The notes beneath the pieces are model-generated. The model was given only the letters and a program-made list of their open reading frames with translations, was not told the origin of the DNA and did not search any database. Of a DNA stretch of 64,000 nt, positions 16,777-25,602 are shown in pieces. Position 1 is the stretch's first letter; every line of letters begins with the position of its first letter. The position numbers were made by a program, and so were the translations under genes. Origin of the DNA: JBCDGZ01 sp038750655 (GTDB lineage: Bacteria; Bacteroidota; Bacteroidia; Chitinophagales; Saprospiraceae); assembly GCA_038750655.1 (NCBI GenBank), contig JBCDGZ010000018.1:1-64000 (forward strand). The letters are read 5' to 3'.

Positions 16777-19365
16777 ATGCGATCATTACTTCTACTCCTC
16801 CCTGCGGTGCTGCTATTGGGCATCGGTTATCTCTCTTTTTCTTCTTCCTCCACTGCTCCCGAAATCAACGACCGTTTGGATGCCAAGTACGAACCGGCCG
16901 AGCACTTTTTGCTCTCGCGTTCTTATCCAGATGATTTCTTTGATGTGGATGCCTATGTCGATGCCAGAAAGCAAGCTGCCTATGCCGCCAATTGGCGCAA
17001 CGGAGCAGGCTTTGACGCTGAATGGACCGTACAAGGGCCTGGTAATATTGGTGGACGTTCCAATACGGTAGCTTTACATCCTAGCAATGAAGATATAATG
17101 TACGCTGGATTTGCGGATGGAGGGGTATTTAAGACAGAAGATGGCGGCCTAAATTGGGCACCTATCTTCGATGAACAGCCCTTTCTGGCCATTGGGGATA
17201 TTGTAGTCGATCCCAGTAATCCAGAGACGGTTTACGTCGGAACAGGTGATCCTAATATATCGGGCCTGCCCAGCATTGGAAACGGTCTTTACCGTAGTAT
17301 TGACGGCGGTGATAATTGGACGTATATCGGACTAGAGGAAACGCGTATTATTTCCAAAATTGAGCTGCACCCTACCAATCCCGACATCATCTACGTTTCG
17401 GCGATGGGCTTGCCTTTTCAGCCCAATAGTGATCGTGGAGTGTACAAAACGATAGACGGTGGAGATACTTGGGACCAAGTGTTGTACTTGAGCGATACTA
17501 CCGGAGTTATTGATATGTTGATCAACCCTCAAGACCCTGATGTGCTTTACGCTGCGGGCTGGGATCGTATTCGTAATAGCGGTCGCTCCTTGCTTCTGGG
17601 CGAAGGAGGGCGCATTCACAAAAGTGTGGATGGTGGAGCGACCTGGACGATGCTGCAAAATGGCCTCCCTAGTGGAGACATGAGCCGGATTGGACTGGCC
17701 ATGTCCGGCCAAAATCCTGATGTGGTTTATGCGATGTTTGTCCATCTGCAAGGGGGCTATCAGCTGGAAGGCATCTACAAATCGGAGAATGCCGGGGCCA
17801 ATTGGTCACCCGTTCCCACCGATTATGCTACTGGTCTGAGCGATAATGCATTAGGCGGTTTTGGTTGGTATTTTGGTAAATTGAGGGTCAATCCAAACAA
17901 TGATGATGACCTGTTTCTGCTCGGTATCGACCTTTGGCGTACTCAAAACAGCGGTTTAACTTGGGAGTTGGCTGCTCCCGAATGGTGGGAATACGAAGTT
18001 CACGCCGATAAGCATGATCTGGTCTTTGCTCCTTCTGATGACATCGTCATTGCCACTGATGGTGGTTTATACCGTACTAGTGATGATGCGCAGAATTGGG
18101 AAGACATTGAAGATATTGCCACGACTCAATTCTATCGTGTGGCCCATAATCCCCATACTCCAGCATTCTACTACGGTGGAGCGCAGGATAATGGAACCAC
18201 TGGAGGTAACAAGGAGGACATCAATCAATGGCCCCGTATTTTTGGTGGCGACGGCTTCCAACCCAATTTTGATCCGGAAAATCCCAATGTTTTTTATGCG
18301 GAAACCCAGAATGGTGGTATTTATGTCACTTTTGACGGAGGCTACTACTTTCAAAATGGTACTATTGGTATCGACCCTGATGATCGACAAAACTGGGATA
18401 TGCCTTATCTAATTAGCCCGCATTCCCGAAGTACGCTTTATACTGGAACCGATAAAGTCTATGCCGGTATTTCGATTGACTCCTTTGCTATTCTGGAATG
18501 GGAGGCGATTTCTGAGGAGCTGACGGTACAGCCCAGTGGCCGCAATCGCAATATCAGTGCGCTTGATGAATCACCGGTTGTGGAGGGGCGCCTGTATGCA
18601 GGTACGGCCAATGGTTATGTCCATACCCAGAATCCTACGACAGGGGCCTGGATCAATATCACGGCGGGGCTGCCCGAACGCTATGTAACCGACATCAAGG
18701 CTTCTCCGACCTTTGGCGATCATGTTTTTGTCAGCCACTCGGGCTATCGCGACAACATCAACATTCCACATGTTCACCTCTCTAAAGATGCCGGTGCTAC
18801 TTGGGAAGACATTTCTTCCGATCTGCCGCAGTTAGCTGTTAATGCCATTTATATTCTACCTAATAACATGGATTCTGTCATCTTTGCCGCTACGGATGGT
18901 GGGGTATACGGGACAAAAAATGGTGGCAATTCCTGGGCTCGTCTGGGCAGCAATATGCCGAGCATTCCAGTCTTCGACCTGGACCTTAATCCTGATCGCA
19001 ATGAGCTAGTAGCGGGCACCTTCGCCCGTTCGATTATGACTTTCCCGTTAGACTCTATTGGAGTGAGTAGTGAAATGACGACTTCAACTTCTAGCGAACC
19101 GAGCCTGGCATTCCGGGATCGGATTAAAATCAGTCCGAACCCTGCTAGAGATTTTATCGAGGTAAGTTACTTCAATATCGAGCCGGGGAAGGCATCAGAG
19201 ATTGTGGTCATCGATGCCACAGGCCGTTTGGTGTTGAGCCGGAGAGGAATCAATACCCGGGAGGTCAGAGAAACTTTCGACATCTCCTCATTACCTTCAG
19301 GAAATTACTTTGTAAAAGTCAAAGTACGCCACGACATAATGAGCAGTCAATTCATTAAGCTCTAG
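16777..19365 (+). CDS. Secreted beta-propeller (BNR/sortilin-like) protein with T9SS sorting domain
   Basis: An 862-residue paralogue of the preceding protein: same order of signal segment, EHFLLSRSYPDDFFD-type linker, the (E/Q)GPGN(L/I)G(G/A)R entry motif near residue 88, and the same train of Asp-box repeats (VFKTEDGGLNW, LYRSIDGGDNW, IYKSENAGANW). The propeller ends at GTFARSIMTFPLDSIGVS, equivalent to the same position in the neighbour, but it then passes straight to a T9SS type A sorting domain (ISPNPARDF near 785) without the dockerin and cohesin modules. The pair probably arose by tandem duplication followed by module gain or loss. Function unknown; likely surface-exposed. Confidence 0.85.
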   Translation: MRSLLLLLPAVLLLGIGYLSFSSSSTAPEINDRLDAKYEPAEHFLLSRSYPDDFFDVDAYVDARKQAAYAANWRNGAGFDAEWTVQGPGNIGGRSNTVALHPSNEDIMYAGFADGGVFKTEDGGLNWAPIFDEQPFLAIGDIVVDPSNPETVYVGTGDPNISGLPSIGNGLYRSIDGGDNWTYIGLEETRIISKIELHPTNPDIIYVSAMGLPFQPNSDRGVYKTIDGGDTWDQVLYLSDTTGVIDMLINPQDPDVLYAAGWDRIRNSGRSLLLGEGGRIHKSVDGGATWTMLQNGLPSGDMSRIGLAMSGQNPDVVYAMFVHLQGGYQLEGIYKSENAGANWSPVPTDYATGLSDNALGGFGWYFGKLRVNPNNDDDLFLLGIDLWRTQNSGLTWELAAPEWWEYEVHADKHDLVFAPSDDIVIATDGGLYRTSDDAQNWEDIEDIATTQFYRVAHNPHTPAFYYGGAQDNGTTGGNKEDINQWPRIFGGDGFQPNFDPENPNVFYAETQNGGIYVTFDGGYYFQNGTIGIDPDDRQNWDMPYLISPHSRSTLYTGTDKVYAGISIDSFAILEWEAISEELTVQPSGRNRNISALDESPVVEGRLYAGTANGYVHTQNPTTGAWINITAGLPERYVTDIKASPTFGDHVFVSHSGYRDNINIPHVHLSKDAGATWEDISSDLPQLAVNAIYILPNNMDSVIFAATDGGVYGTKNGGNSWARLGSNMPSIPVFDLDLNPDRNELVAGTFARSIMTFPLDSIGVSSEMTTSTSSEPSLAFRDRIKISPNPARDFIEVSYFNIEPGKASEIVVIDATGRLVLSRRGINTREVRETFDISSLPSGNYFVKVKVRHDIMSSQFIKL

Positions 19366-19382
19366 GTCGGGTTTCAGGCCTA

Positions 19383-21971
19383 CTACTCATCGAAGATTCT
19401 ACCACTGCGGTGAATGTGATTGCTACTCGCTTGCTGAGTCCCCATCATCAGTACGTTCTGGATATTGACGTAGGCAGGACGAGTAGCCATAAAGTAAATG
19501 ACTTCGGCCACATCCTTTGATTTCAGGGGATTAAAATCCTCATAGATTTTGGCGCGGTCGGTATCTCCATCGAAGCGTACCCGAGCAAACTCTGTTTCTT
19601 CGACGTGGCCAGGGCTTACCTGGCTCACCCTGATGTTGTGCTTGTGCAGGTCCAATCGTATCGACTTGGTCAGTGCATCGACTGCATACTTAGTAGCGCA
19701 ATAGACATTACCGTTGGGGTAAACCTCATGGCCAGCGGTAGAGCAAACATTGATGATGTGTCCTTTCTGGCGCTTCACCATCTGCGGGCTAATGATACGG
19801 GTGATGTAGAGCAGGCCCTTGATGTTCGTATCGATCATGGTTTCCCAATGTTCCAACTGCCCTTCGTGGATGGGCGCATAGCCTTTGGCCAGCCCAGCAT
19901 TATTGATCAGGATGTCCACCTGCTTAAAAGCCTCCGGCAGCTCATTGAGCGCCGCCTTGGCGGCGTCGAGATCGCGTACATCGAAGGTCAGGCACTCGCA
20001 TTCCGTATTGTAGCGAGTTTTAAATGCCAGCTGTAGGGCTTCCAGCTTCTCCTGCCGACGGCCGGTGAGGATGAGGCGATAGCCGTTCTTGGCGAATTCC
20101 TCAGCGGTGGCGCGGCCGATGCCGGCCGTCGCTCCGGTGATCAGGACCGTAGAGGTGGTTGCCGGTACGGAGCTAGCGGCCTTAAGGGCTTCGTAGCGGA
20201 AGGCCTCATCGTTCTCCGGCGTACGCAGCTCGGGGTTGATGAGATAAGATTGTTGATAGTATTCGGAGGCCGCTTTGCGGTTGCCTTCGCCGTGGTAGAT
20301 CAAAGCTAGATCATAATTAGCGAAGGGGTGGTCTGGTTTCATCTTTAGGGTCTTTTCGAGCTGCTTGATGGCCTTTTGTGGCTTGTTGAGGCGCTCGTAG
20401 AGCAGTACGCCGTAAACGTAGCGGGCATCCGAATGATCAGGATCTTCCTTGATCGCTTTCTTGAGGTAGTCCCCAGCCTTCTCCGCTTCACTTTCGAAGA
20501 AGTTGGTGGTCAGTAAGCCCAATTTATAAGCCAAACCAGGGATGGCATTATCGATGTTGTAGACCTGCTCGTAATGCTTGTGGGCCTCGATAAATTCTTG
20601 CTGGAATTCAGCGACTTCGGCAAGCCGCAAGTGAGCACTAATATGCTTGGGATGCTTTTCCAGCAGCGTGCGCAGCTCTGTTACTGCCGCCTCACTCTGC
20701 GCATCCTGTTCCAATAGTGCTTCGGCATAGCGATAGCGGAGTCGAGGGCTCTCCGGCTGGTGGTTGATGGCGGTCTTTAGGACGTCCAGTCCTCTTTCTA
20801 ACTCGTGATCATCAAAGTGAACCTCTGCGGCGGCCAATATCTGATCGACACTGGGACGTTGGGGGATTTCAGCTACGATTTCATCGATGTGCTCTTCTTC
20901 CGCTTCCACAGATGATGATTCAGCTGCTTCCTCCTGTTCGCCTTCCTCGTCCTCCTCCTCCTCATCGTCGAACAGCGATTGTAAGAGTTCATAAGAGCTT
21001 TCCTTGCTATTTTCTTCTGTTGGTGGCGTCAGCGAATCCTGGCTCGGTGGAGTAGGTGATTCCTCATTGACTTGCTCCTCAAGGGGATGATCACTAATGG
21101 CATCTGGTCCAGCGTTTCCCTCGATGTCAATATCCAGACTCAGTTCTTCGATTTCTTCCTCAATCTCTTCCAGTTCTTCTTCCTCTTCAGCTTGCTCATT
21201 CTCCTCAATGAGTTGACTGCGTTCCGATTCATTGTTCAATTCATTGATGATCGGTTCGGCTTTAGAGAGCAAATCCATTCCCGGAATATCCGACACCGCA
21301 CCAGGATTGCCACTTACTGAGGTTTCCTCTGCGGCGACCTCGTGTACCAACTCCGGCTGTAGGGCGCCATTATTTTTATAATCCAAATAAAGCCCCAGGT
21401 TATCCGTCCGATTGAAGAGTTGTTCGAAGCGGTTATGGGCCAATTGATCAAAGGTCAGGTAGTCGAGGCCCCGTAGGAAGCGGAGAAATTCGCCAATTTC
21501 TGTTGAGATGCTGCGAATAACCTTGAGGCGTTCATTAAAATCGGCCTCCTCCTCTTGTTTCAAATGGCGCTTTTGCTTACGCATTTCCAGATACTGCTCC
21601 TGCCAGAAATTCATATACTGGATGACGCTGCTAACCCGCTCAAAGGAGGTCTTGACAATACTAACTTTCTTGGTGAGCGGATCAATATACTGTCCATTAG
21701 TGATCACGGGCAGCAATCGTCCGGCGCTATTCAGGTTTTGAACCATCAACAGGGCCTTGTACATGCACTGGCTGGAGCGCAGGAAGTTATCACTGATCAG
21801 CAAGACCACGTGGCCGGGCTTATTTTTTAGCAATTCGCCCAGGCTGTTATCAGACTTGGCGCCATCACAGCCAATATCCTCGATTGGCAGCCCCGAGCCG
21901 TTGAGCCGCTCCATCATGTCCTTGGCGGTATTTTGATTGTCTTTGCAGTAAGCCAGAATTATATTTCTCAT
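19383..21971 (-). CDS. TIR-like / acidic linker / TPR / short-chain dehydrogenase fusion protein
   Basis: An 862-residue cytoplasmic protein with four parts. Residues 1-170 look like a TIR-type domain: strand NIILAYCKD at the start, GHVVLLISDNFLRSSQCMYKAL at 53-74. The position of the NADase glutamate in the usual SxxYxxSxWCxxEL pattern is Lys72, so NAD cleavage is unlikely. Residues 250-370 are an extremely acidic linker. Residues about 375-590 contain TPR-like helix pairs. Residues 606-862 are a complete SDR: cofactor loop TGATAGIG (612-619), NNAG (690-693), catalytic Ser744, Tyr757 and Lys761; Arg residues after the second strand (TGRRQEKL) suggest NADPH. The SDR resembles YdfG-type 3-hydroxy acid dehydrogenases. 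I know of no characterised protein with this architecture. It converges on the propeller gene. Confidence 0.82.
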   Translation of the reverse strand: MRNIILAYCKDNQNTAKDMMERLNGSGLPIEDIGCDGAKSDNSLGELLKNKPGHVVLLISDNFLRSSQCMYKALLMVQNLNSAGRLLPVITNGQYIDPLTKKVSIVKTSFERVSSVIQYMNFWQEQYLEMRKQKRHLKQEEEADFNERLKVIRSISTEIGEFLRFLRGLDYLTFDQLAHNRFEQLFNRTDNLGLYLDYKNNGALQPELVHEVAAEETSVSGNPGAVSDIPGMDLLSKAEPIINELNNESERSQLIEENEQAEEEEELEEIEEEIEELSLDIDIEGNAGPDAISDHPLEEQVNEESPTPPSQDSLTPPTEENSKESSYELLQSLFDDEEEEDEEGEQEEAAESSSVEAEEEHIDEIVAEIPQRPSVDQILAAAEVHFDDHELERGLDVLKTAINHQPESPRLRYRYAEALLEQDAQSEAAVTELRTLLEKHPKHISAHLRLAEVAEFQQEFIEAHKHYEQVYNIDNAIPGLAYKLGLLTTNFFESEAEKAGDYLKKAIKEDPDHSDARYVYGVLLYERLNKPQKAIKQLEKTLKMKPDHPFANYDLALIYHGEGNRKAASEYYQQSYLINPELRTPENDEAFRYEALKAASSVPATTSTVLITGATAGIGRATAEEFAKNGYRLILTGRRQEKLEALQLAFKTRYNTECECLTFDVRDLDAAKAALNELPEAFKQVDILINNAGLAKGYAPIHEGQLEHWETMIDTNIKGLLYITRIISPQMVKRQKGHIINVCSTAGHEVYPNGNVYCATKYAVDALTKSIRLDLHKHNIRVSQVSPGHVEETEFARVRFDGDTDRAKIYEDFNPLKSKDVAEVIYFMATRPAYVNIQNVLMMGTQQASSNHIHRSGRIFDE

Positions 21972-22000
21972 ATGCTTTGATCGTCTGGTTTTGTAAAATT

Positions 22001-23332
22001 TTACGTGCCTTCTTCGACTAAAGTTTTGACATAGGCTTTAAAATCTCTTGTAAAGGGCTTGTATTTGCTAGTTGCTGGCCCCGAAAATCCGGTATGGATG
22101 CGTTTAACATTGTTGTCGCGGTCTAAAAAGATCATCGTAGGGTAGGAGAGGACGTGGTTGAGCATGGGTAGGGATTGGGCGGCTTCTTTTTTATTATAGT
22201 AGCCTGCCAGCAGCACTTCATAGGGGATTTCAGCTTTCTCTTTGTAGATTTGGATGGCTTTCTTTGCCTTCGTTTTGTCTCTGTGCTTCTCAAAAGCCAG
22301 CCCAATCACGGCCAACTGATCGTTAGGATTTTCTTTGAGGTATTTAGTTAAAAAGCGGGTTTCGTCTCGGCAGTTGGGGCACCAGGTTCCGAGGATTTGG
22401 ATGATCTTAACTTTGTTTTGGTATTGGGGATCATCCAGGCTAACCATCTTTCCCTCCGTATTTTCAAAGGCAAAGTTAAAGGTCTGATTCTCGCTAGCAA
22501 CGCGCGTCAAGGTATCTGGATCGGCCAGTTTGAAATCGAGGTTACGTTGGGCTTCCCAAGTCGTCAGATAGTGGGTGCCAGAGCGGAAGCTGCCGATGAG
22601 ACTGCTGTCCTCCAGGATTTTTCCTTCAAACAAAAAGGCGTGCGCACCATCGAAGCAAGAGAGGTAGAATTTATTGCCTTGCACCGTACCTTCCAAGAAT
22701 CGATAATCGCCCGTCTCGGTCAGGAAGGTGCCAGTGAGGTGATTATCCTTTTGCTTAAACTCACCAATGGCTTTATAGGGATCGTCACCGTCGGTACCGA
22801 AGGTCGATTCCCAGGCTCCGCTGATGTCCATTATCGGTGTTTCCTTGAGGGTGGTAAAGCGGTCCTTTTTGCCCTGTCGGGCGACAAAGGGGACGCGGTA
22901 ATTATCGCGGGTCGTCACTTCCCAATAGCCGGAGATCACGTTGGCGGTGTAGCCGGCTTTGATAAAAGATTCGTAGATGGGGATGTTGATGATCATGGTG
23001 TCTTTGGCGGTGGAGCGGCTGCGGAACAGTTGAATATCATCGATGCGGATGCGTTCTTCCGCATTGATGATTTCGATATGGAAATCGGTTTCATTATCGT
23101 AGATGACTTCAAAGTGGAAGGGTAGGCGTCCGGGGATGATTTCATCTAGCGAAGGATTGATCGGCTTACCGTCTTCGTCGAGCGCAATCTTCTGGGCTTC
23201 CAGTTGCAGATTGCCTCGCCAAATGCCGGGAGCGACGCTGGTATAGGGGTCCTGCATGACAAAACAAGCAGACTGGAACAGGGGCAGAATCAAGAGCAGA
23301 TAAAGAGGGAGGCGATACAGTCGATTGGGCAT
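22001..23332 (-). CDS. TlpA-family thioredoxin-like lipoprotein
   Basis: The chosen start (MPNRLYRL) gives a 443-residue protein with signal segment and lipobox LFQSAC; an ATG at 23365 would add 11 residues but lies over a near -7 box. A beta-rich N-terminal region of about 260 residues, with the repeated idea of TGTFLTETGDYRFLEG, resembles the N-terminal domain of Bacteroidota TlpA-like proteins. The C-terminal thioredoxin fold (from about 300) has the redox motif WCPNC in IQILGTWCPNCRDE and ends in FLDRDNNVKRIHTGFSGPATSKY. It should act in the periplasm as a thiol-disulfide reductase. Downstream of it lies the TIR/TPR/SDR gene in the same direction, 29 bases away, so co-transcription is possible. 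Confidence 0.85.
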   Translation of the reverse strand: MPNRLYRLPLYLLLILPLFQSACFVMQDPYTSVAPGIWRGNLQLEAQKIALDEDGKPINPSLDEIIPGRLPFHFEVIYDNETDFHIEIINAEERIRIDDIQLFRSRSTAKDTMIINIPIYESFIKAGYTANVISGYWEVTTRDNYRVPFVARQGKKDRFTTLKETPIMDISGAWESTFGTDGDDPYKAIGEFKQKDNHLTGTFLTETGDYRFLEGTVQGNKFYLSCFDGAHAFLFEGKILEDSSLIGSFRSGTHYLTTWEAQRNLDFKLADPDTLTRVASENQTFNFAFENTEGKMVSLDDPQYQNKVKIIQILGTWCPNCRDETRFLTKYLKENPNDQLAVIGLAFEKHRDKTKAKKAIQIYKEKAEIPYEVLLAGYYNKKEAAQSLPMLNHVLSYPTMIFLDRDNNVKRIHTGFSGPATSKYKPFTRDFKAYVKTLVEEGT

Positions 23333-23474
23333 AAGTAGTGCTAAATTTATTTGATTGTCAAGCATTTAAAAATTAGGCTACAAGTTAATAATAACTGAGC
23401 GATAGTCCATATATCACGGTCTATAGATTTGTGAGATTACTACTGTCCGGCCTTGTAGCGAGTGGATGATTGGA

Positions 23475-24020
23475 CTAACTTTTACCTCCTCTTTCGCCTT
23501 TGAATTGGTCTTCTTTGTATTTGAAGAGGACGTTAAAGGTAGTCAAGCTGCCATAGATTCGGGTGATGTATTGCTGTAGATTGACCTTTTCTTCATCACT
23601 CAATTTGCTGCTATTGATGCGTTGCTCCATCACTCTGAGCCGATCCCGAACCATAACGATTTTGTGGAAAAAGGTCTCGATGGGAATTTCTTTGGCTTTA
23701 ACGCTGTCGTCATCAGGTTTAAGAATGAGCGTGCCGTTTTTCCAGCGTTCCCCGAGGTCGATCGTTTCGCTGATGTCCAGCCAGTTGCGGAGGATTTTGA
23801 TCAAGGATTTCTCTGCTTCGGAGTAACTGACCGTGGTTTCGGGAGCCACTGCGTCGATGATTTCCCAGTTGCTGTATTCTTTACCGACCAGTTTGATACC
23901 GTAGACCATAAAACAGACTTCGTAGGCGGCTTTGTGTAGACGGATAACGACGCCGTCGCCGTAGGCTGGATGTTTTACTCTTGAGCCAATGCCCAGTGTT
24001 TGTGTGCTGACTTCTTCCAT
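23475..24020 (-). CDS. Protein with N-terminal Tudor/KOW-like domain, unknown function
   Basis: A 181-residue soluble protein. The first 50 residues, with GSRVKHPAYGDGVVI and a following hydrophobic strand pattern, look like the Tudor/SH3-like barrel found at the C-terminus of UvrD/PcrA helicases and in other RNA-polymerase-binding proteins (the sequence pattern is G-x-R-V-x-H-x-x-[FY]-G-x-G-x-V). The rest (about 65-180) is helical and charged, including a predicted coiled helix EKVNLQQYITRIYGSL. A role in transcription or repair is only an analogy. It is divergent in neighbourhood function from its lipoprotein and peptidase neighbours on the same strand. Confidence 0.65.
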   Translation of the reverse strand: MEEVSTQTLGIGSRVKHPAYGDGVVIRLHKAAYEVCFMVYGIKLVGKEYSNWEIIDAVAPETTVSYSEAEKSLIKILRNWLDISETIDLGERWKNGTLILKPDDDSVKAKEIPIETFFHKIVMVRDRLRVMEQRINSSKLSDEEKVNLQQYITRIYGSLTTFNVLFKYKEDQFKGERGGKS

Positions 24021-24109
24021 GCAGTAAGCGTTCTTTTTTGGTGTAAAAGTGTGTTGCTAATACCAATCAGAAAACGGAAAATTTAGGTAGATTGTTTCGA
24101 TTTTGGGCC

Positions 24110-24955
24110 TTACTTTTTACCATGATTGGCGGTATAGTATTCTCCCTCTTCAAGCCAACTTCGCTTGCCATTGGAGAGCAAAAACTTAATGGGCAGCGTC
24201 ATTTGCTGTGTCCCTTTGGGAATGTAAACTTCAAAATGGAGGTGAGGCCCGCTGGACCAGCCGGTGTTACCGCTCAGGGCGATGGCCTCGCCCGCTTTTA
24301 CCCGCTGTCCCAGTTCCACCAATACGCCGTTTTGTTTCAAATGACCATAATGCCCAAAGGAACCATCATCGTGGTAGATGAGTAAAAAATTGGCCATTTC
24401 CTGACAGCTGGCGGACTTGCACCCCTGGTTGGAGCTTTCCTTGAAATCCACGATCACCCCGCCTCTGGCCGCGCAGACCTTTGAGCCCACGTCCATATTG
24501 AAATCAACGGCATTGATGCCATTATGCGAAAAACGGCCGTTATTGCCCTGCCCCATCATGTGCTTACTGCCACTAGGGTAGGGTAGCCAGTAGGCATATT
24601 GATCATCGTGTTTGGTGTCGATTTCATTACCCATCCCCAGTGAGTAGCTGTAGCGGTAGCCGGCTGCCTTATTCGAGCTGCGACGCAGTTGGAGAAGCGG
24701 CTGCTTGCTTTCTTTGGGATGAATGACTTGATGCAGTGGCAAGGGCTTGGAAGGCTCAAAATTCTGTAATTCCGGAAATTCAAGCAAAATGGTCAACGGG
24801 CAAAAGCCCTGGTGGAGCACATAGAGTTGTACCGAGCCATCAGGCTGCGCCTCCTCCGTAATTTTAAAACGACTCATCGCAGCGTCGCTCTGCGCTTCAC
24901 TATGGCAATTCAGCAGGAGGAGGGCCGCAATGGCAATCAGTCTTAAGGCGTACAT
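24110..24955 (-). CDS. Exported M23-family (LytM-like) metallopeptidase
   Basis: A 281-residue protein with a signal segment (about 1-22, containing LLLLNC, which could be a lipobox). The M23 domain spans about 125-255: HNGINAVDFNMDVGSKVCAARGG gives the first His and the Asp ligand, GHYGHL follows near 210, and the HxH motif is in GPHLHFEVY near 241. Such enzymes cut peptidoglycan cross-bridges or, if inactive, regulate amidases; all zinc-ligand positions I can check are present, so activity is likely. It acts in the periplasm. The gene at 24966-25505 lies just upstream on the same strand, 10 bases from its start. Confidence 0.88.
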   Translation of the reverse strand: MYALRLIAIAALLLLNCHSEAQSDAAMSRFKITEEAQPDGSVQLYVLHQGFCPLTILLEFPELQNFEPSKPLPLHQVIHPKESKQPLLQLRRSSNKAAGYRYSYSLGMGNEIDTKHDDQYAYWLPYPSGSKHMMGQGNNGRFSHNGINAVDFNMDVGSKVCAARGGVIVDFKESSNQGCKSASCQEMANFLLIYHDDGSFGHYGHLKQNGVLVELGQRVKAGEAIALSGNTGWSSGPHLHFEVYIPKGTQQMTLPIKFLLSNGKRSWLEEGEYYTANHGKK

Positions 24956-24965
24956 CTTGGTCAGT

Positions 24966-25505
24966 TTATTTGTTTTTGAATCTTGAATAGCCGTAGGCAG
25001 CTACGACATATACAATACCCATTATAACGATGCCAAATTTAGGAATAGCACACCAAAGCGCAATTTTTGCCCAAAAATCTGATTTCGTACCCGCCAGTAA
25101 CTGATAGAGGCCTGTATTTTCGATAATATCCAGTAGGCCAGCCAAGAAAATGAGCCAACTCAGGCGATAGCCCGTCGCTTTTAAAGCAGTGTTATTGAAA
25201 TGAGGAGCCAGTTTGTAGCAGAAAAAGCCAATTGCCGTGCAATAAGCGGGGATGAACAAAAAATCAAGGCCGATCAAAAAGGCCGCCTTAATCTGACCAA
25301 TGGGTCCCCAGTTTCCCATAAGCTCTTCGGCGCGGGAAAGGCTGCCCGCAAATTCAAAGGCGACGATGCCTTCGGCACCAAGCTGCCCTTCGATCACTAT
25401 CATGGTCGTCATAATAAACACAACTGCGGGGAGGCTCACCCTCTTCAATGTTCGCTCTTGCCGGGTATTGAGGGATTGAAAGGGCGAATAGTAGGGACTT
25501 TTCAT
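24966..25505 (-). CDS. Four-helix integral membrane protein, unknown function
   Basis: A 179-residue membrane protein from the chosen ATG (MKSPYYSPF); an ATG at 25556 in the same frame would add 17 polar residues. Four hydrophobic stretches are visible: VVFIMTTMIVI, AAFLIGLDFLFIPAYCTAIGFFCY, LSWLIFLAGLLDIIENTGLY and FGIVIMGIVYVVAAYGY. The motif GLLDIIENTG resembles polytopic proteins of the DUF-type Bacteroidota membrane families, but I cannot name it. It is 10 bases upstream of the M23 peptidase gene and is probably co-transcribed. Confidence 0.65.
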   Translation of the reverse strand: MKSPYYSPFQSLNTRQERTLKRVSLPAVVFIMTTMIVIEGQLGAEGIVAFEFAGSLSRAEELMGNWGPIGQIKAAFLIGLDFLFIPAYCTAIGFFCYKLAPHFNNTALKATGYRLSWLIFLAGLLDIIENTGLYQLLAGTKSDFWAKIALWCAIPKFGIVIMGIVYVVAAYGYSRFKNK

Positions 25506-25602
25506 AGCAGAAAGGTAAGCCAATTGGTCAAAAACAACAAATCGATACCGAGACATGCCCAGTACCGATTTGTAAGACCTTTTAATTATCTAACTTGTCT
25601 AT

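Noticed and set aside
20880..21230. Low-complexity repeat of GAA/GAG-type codons
   Set aside because: It is the coding sequence for the acidic linker of the TIR/TPR/SDR protein, not an independent DNA repeat.
22397..23125. A 242-codon open frame on the plus strand
   Set aside because: It lies wholly antisense to the TlpA-like gene, whose lipobox and WCPNC motif are clear; this frame has no recognisable domain.
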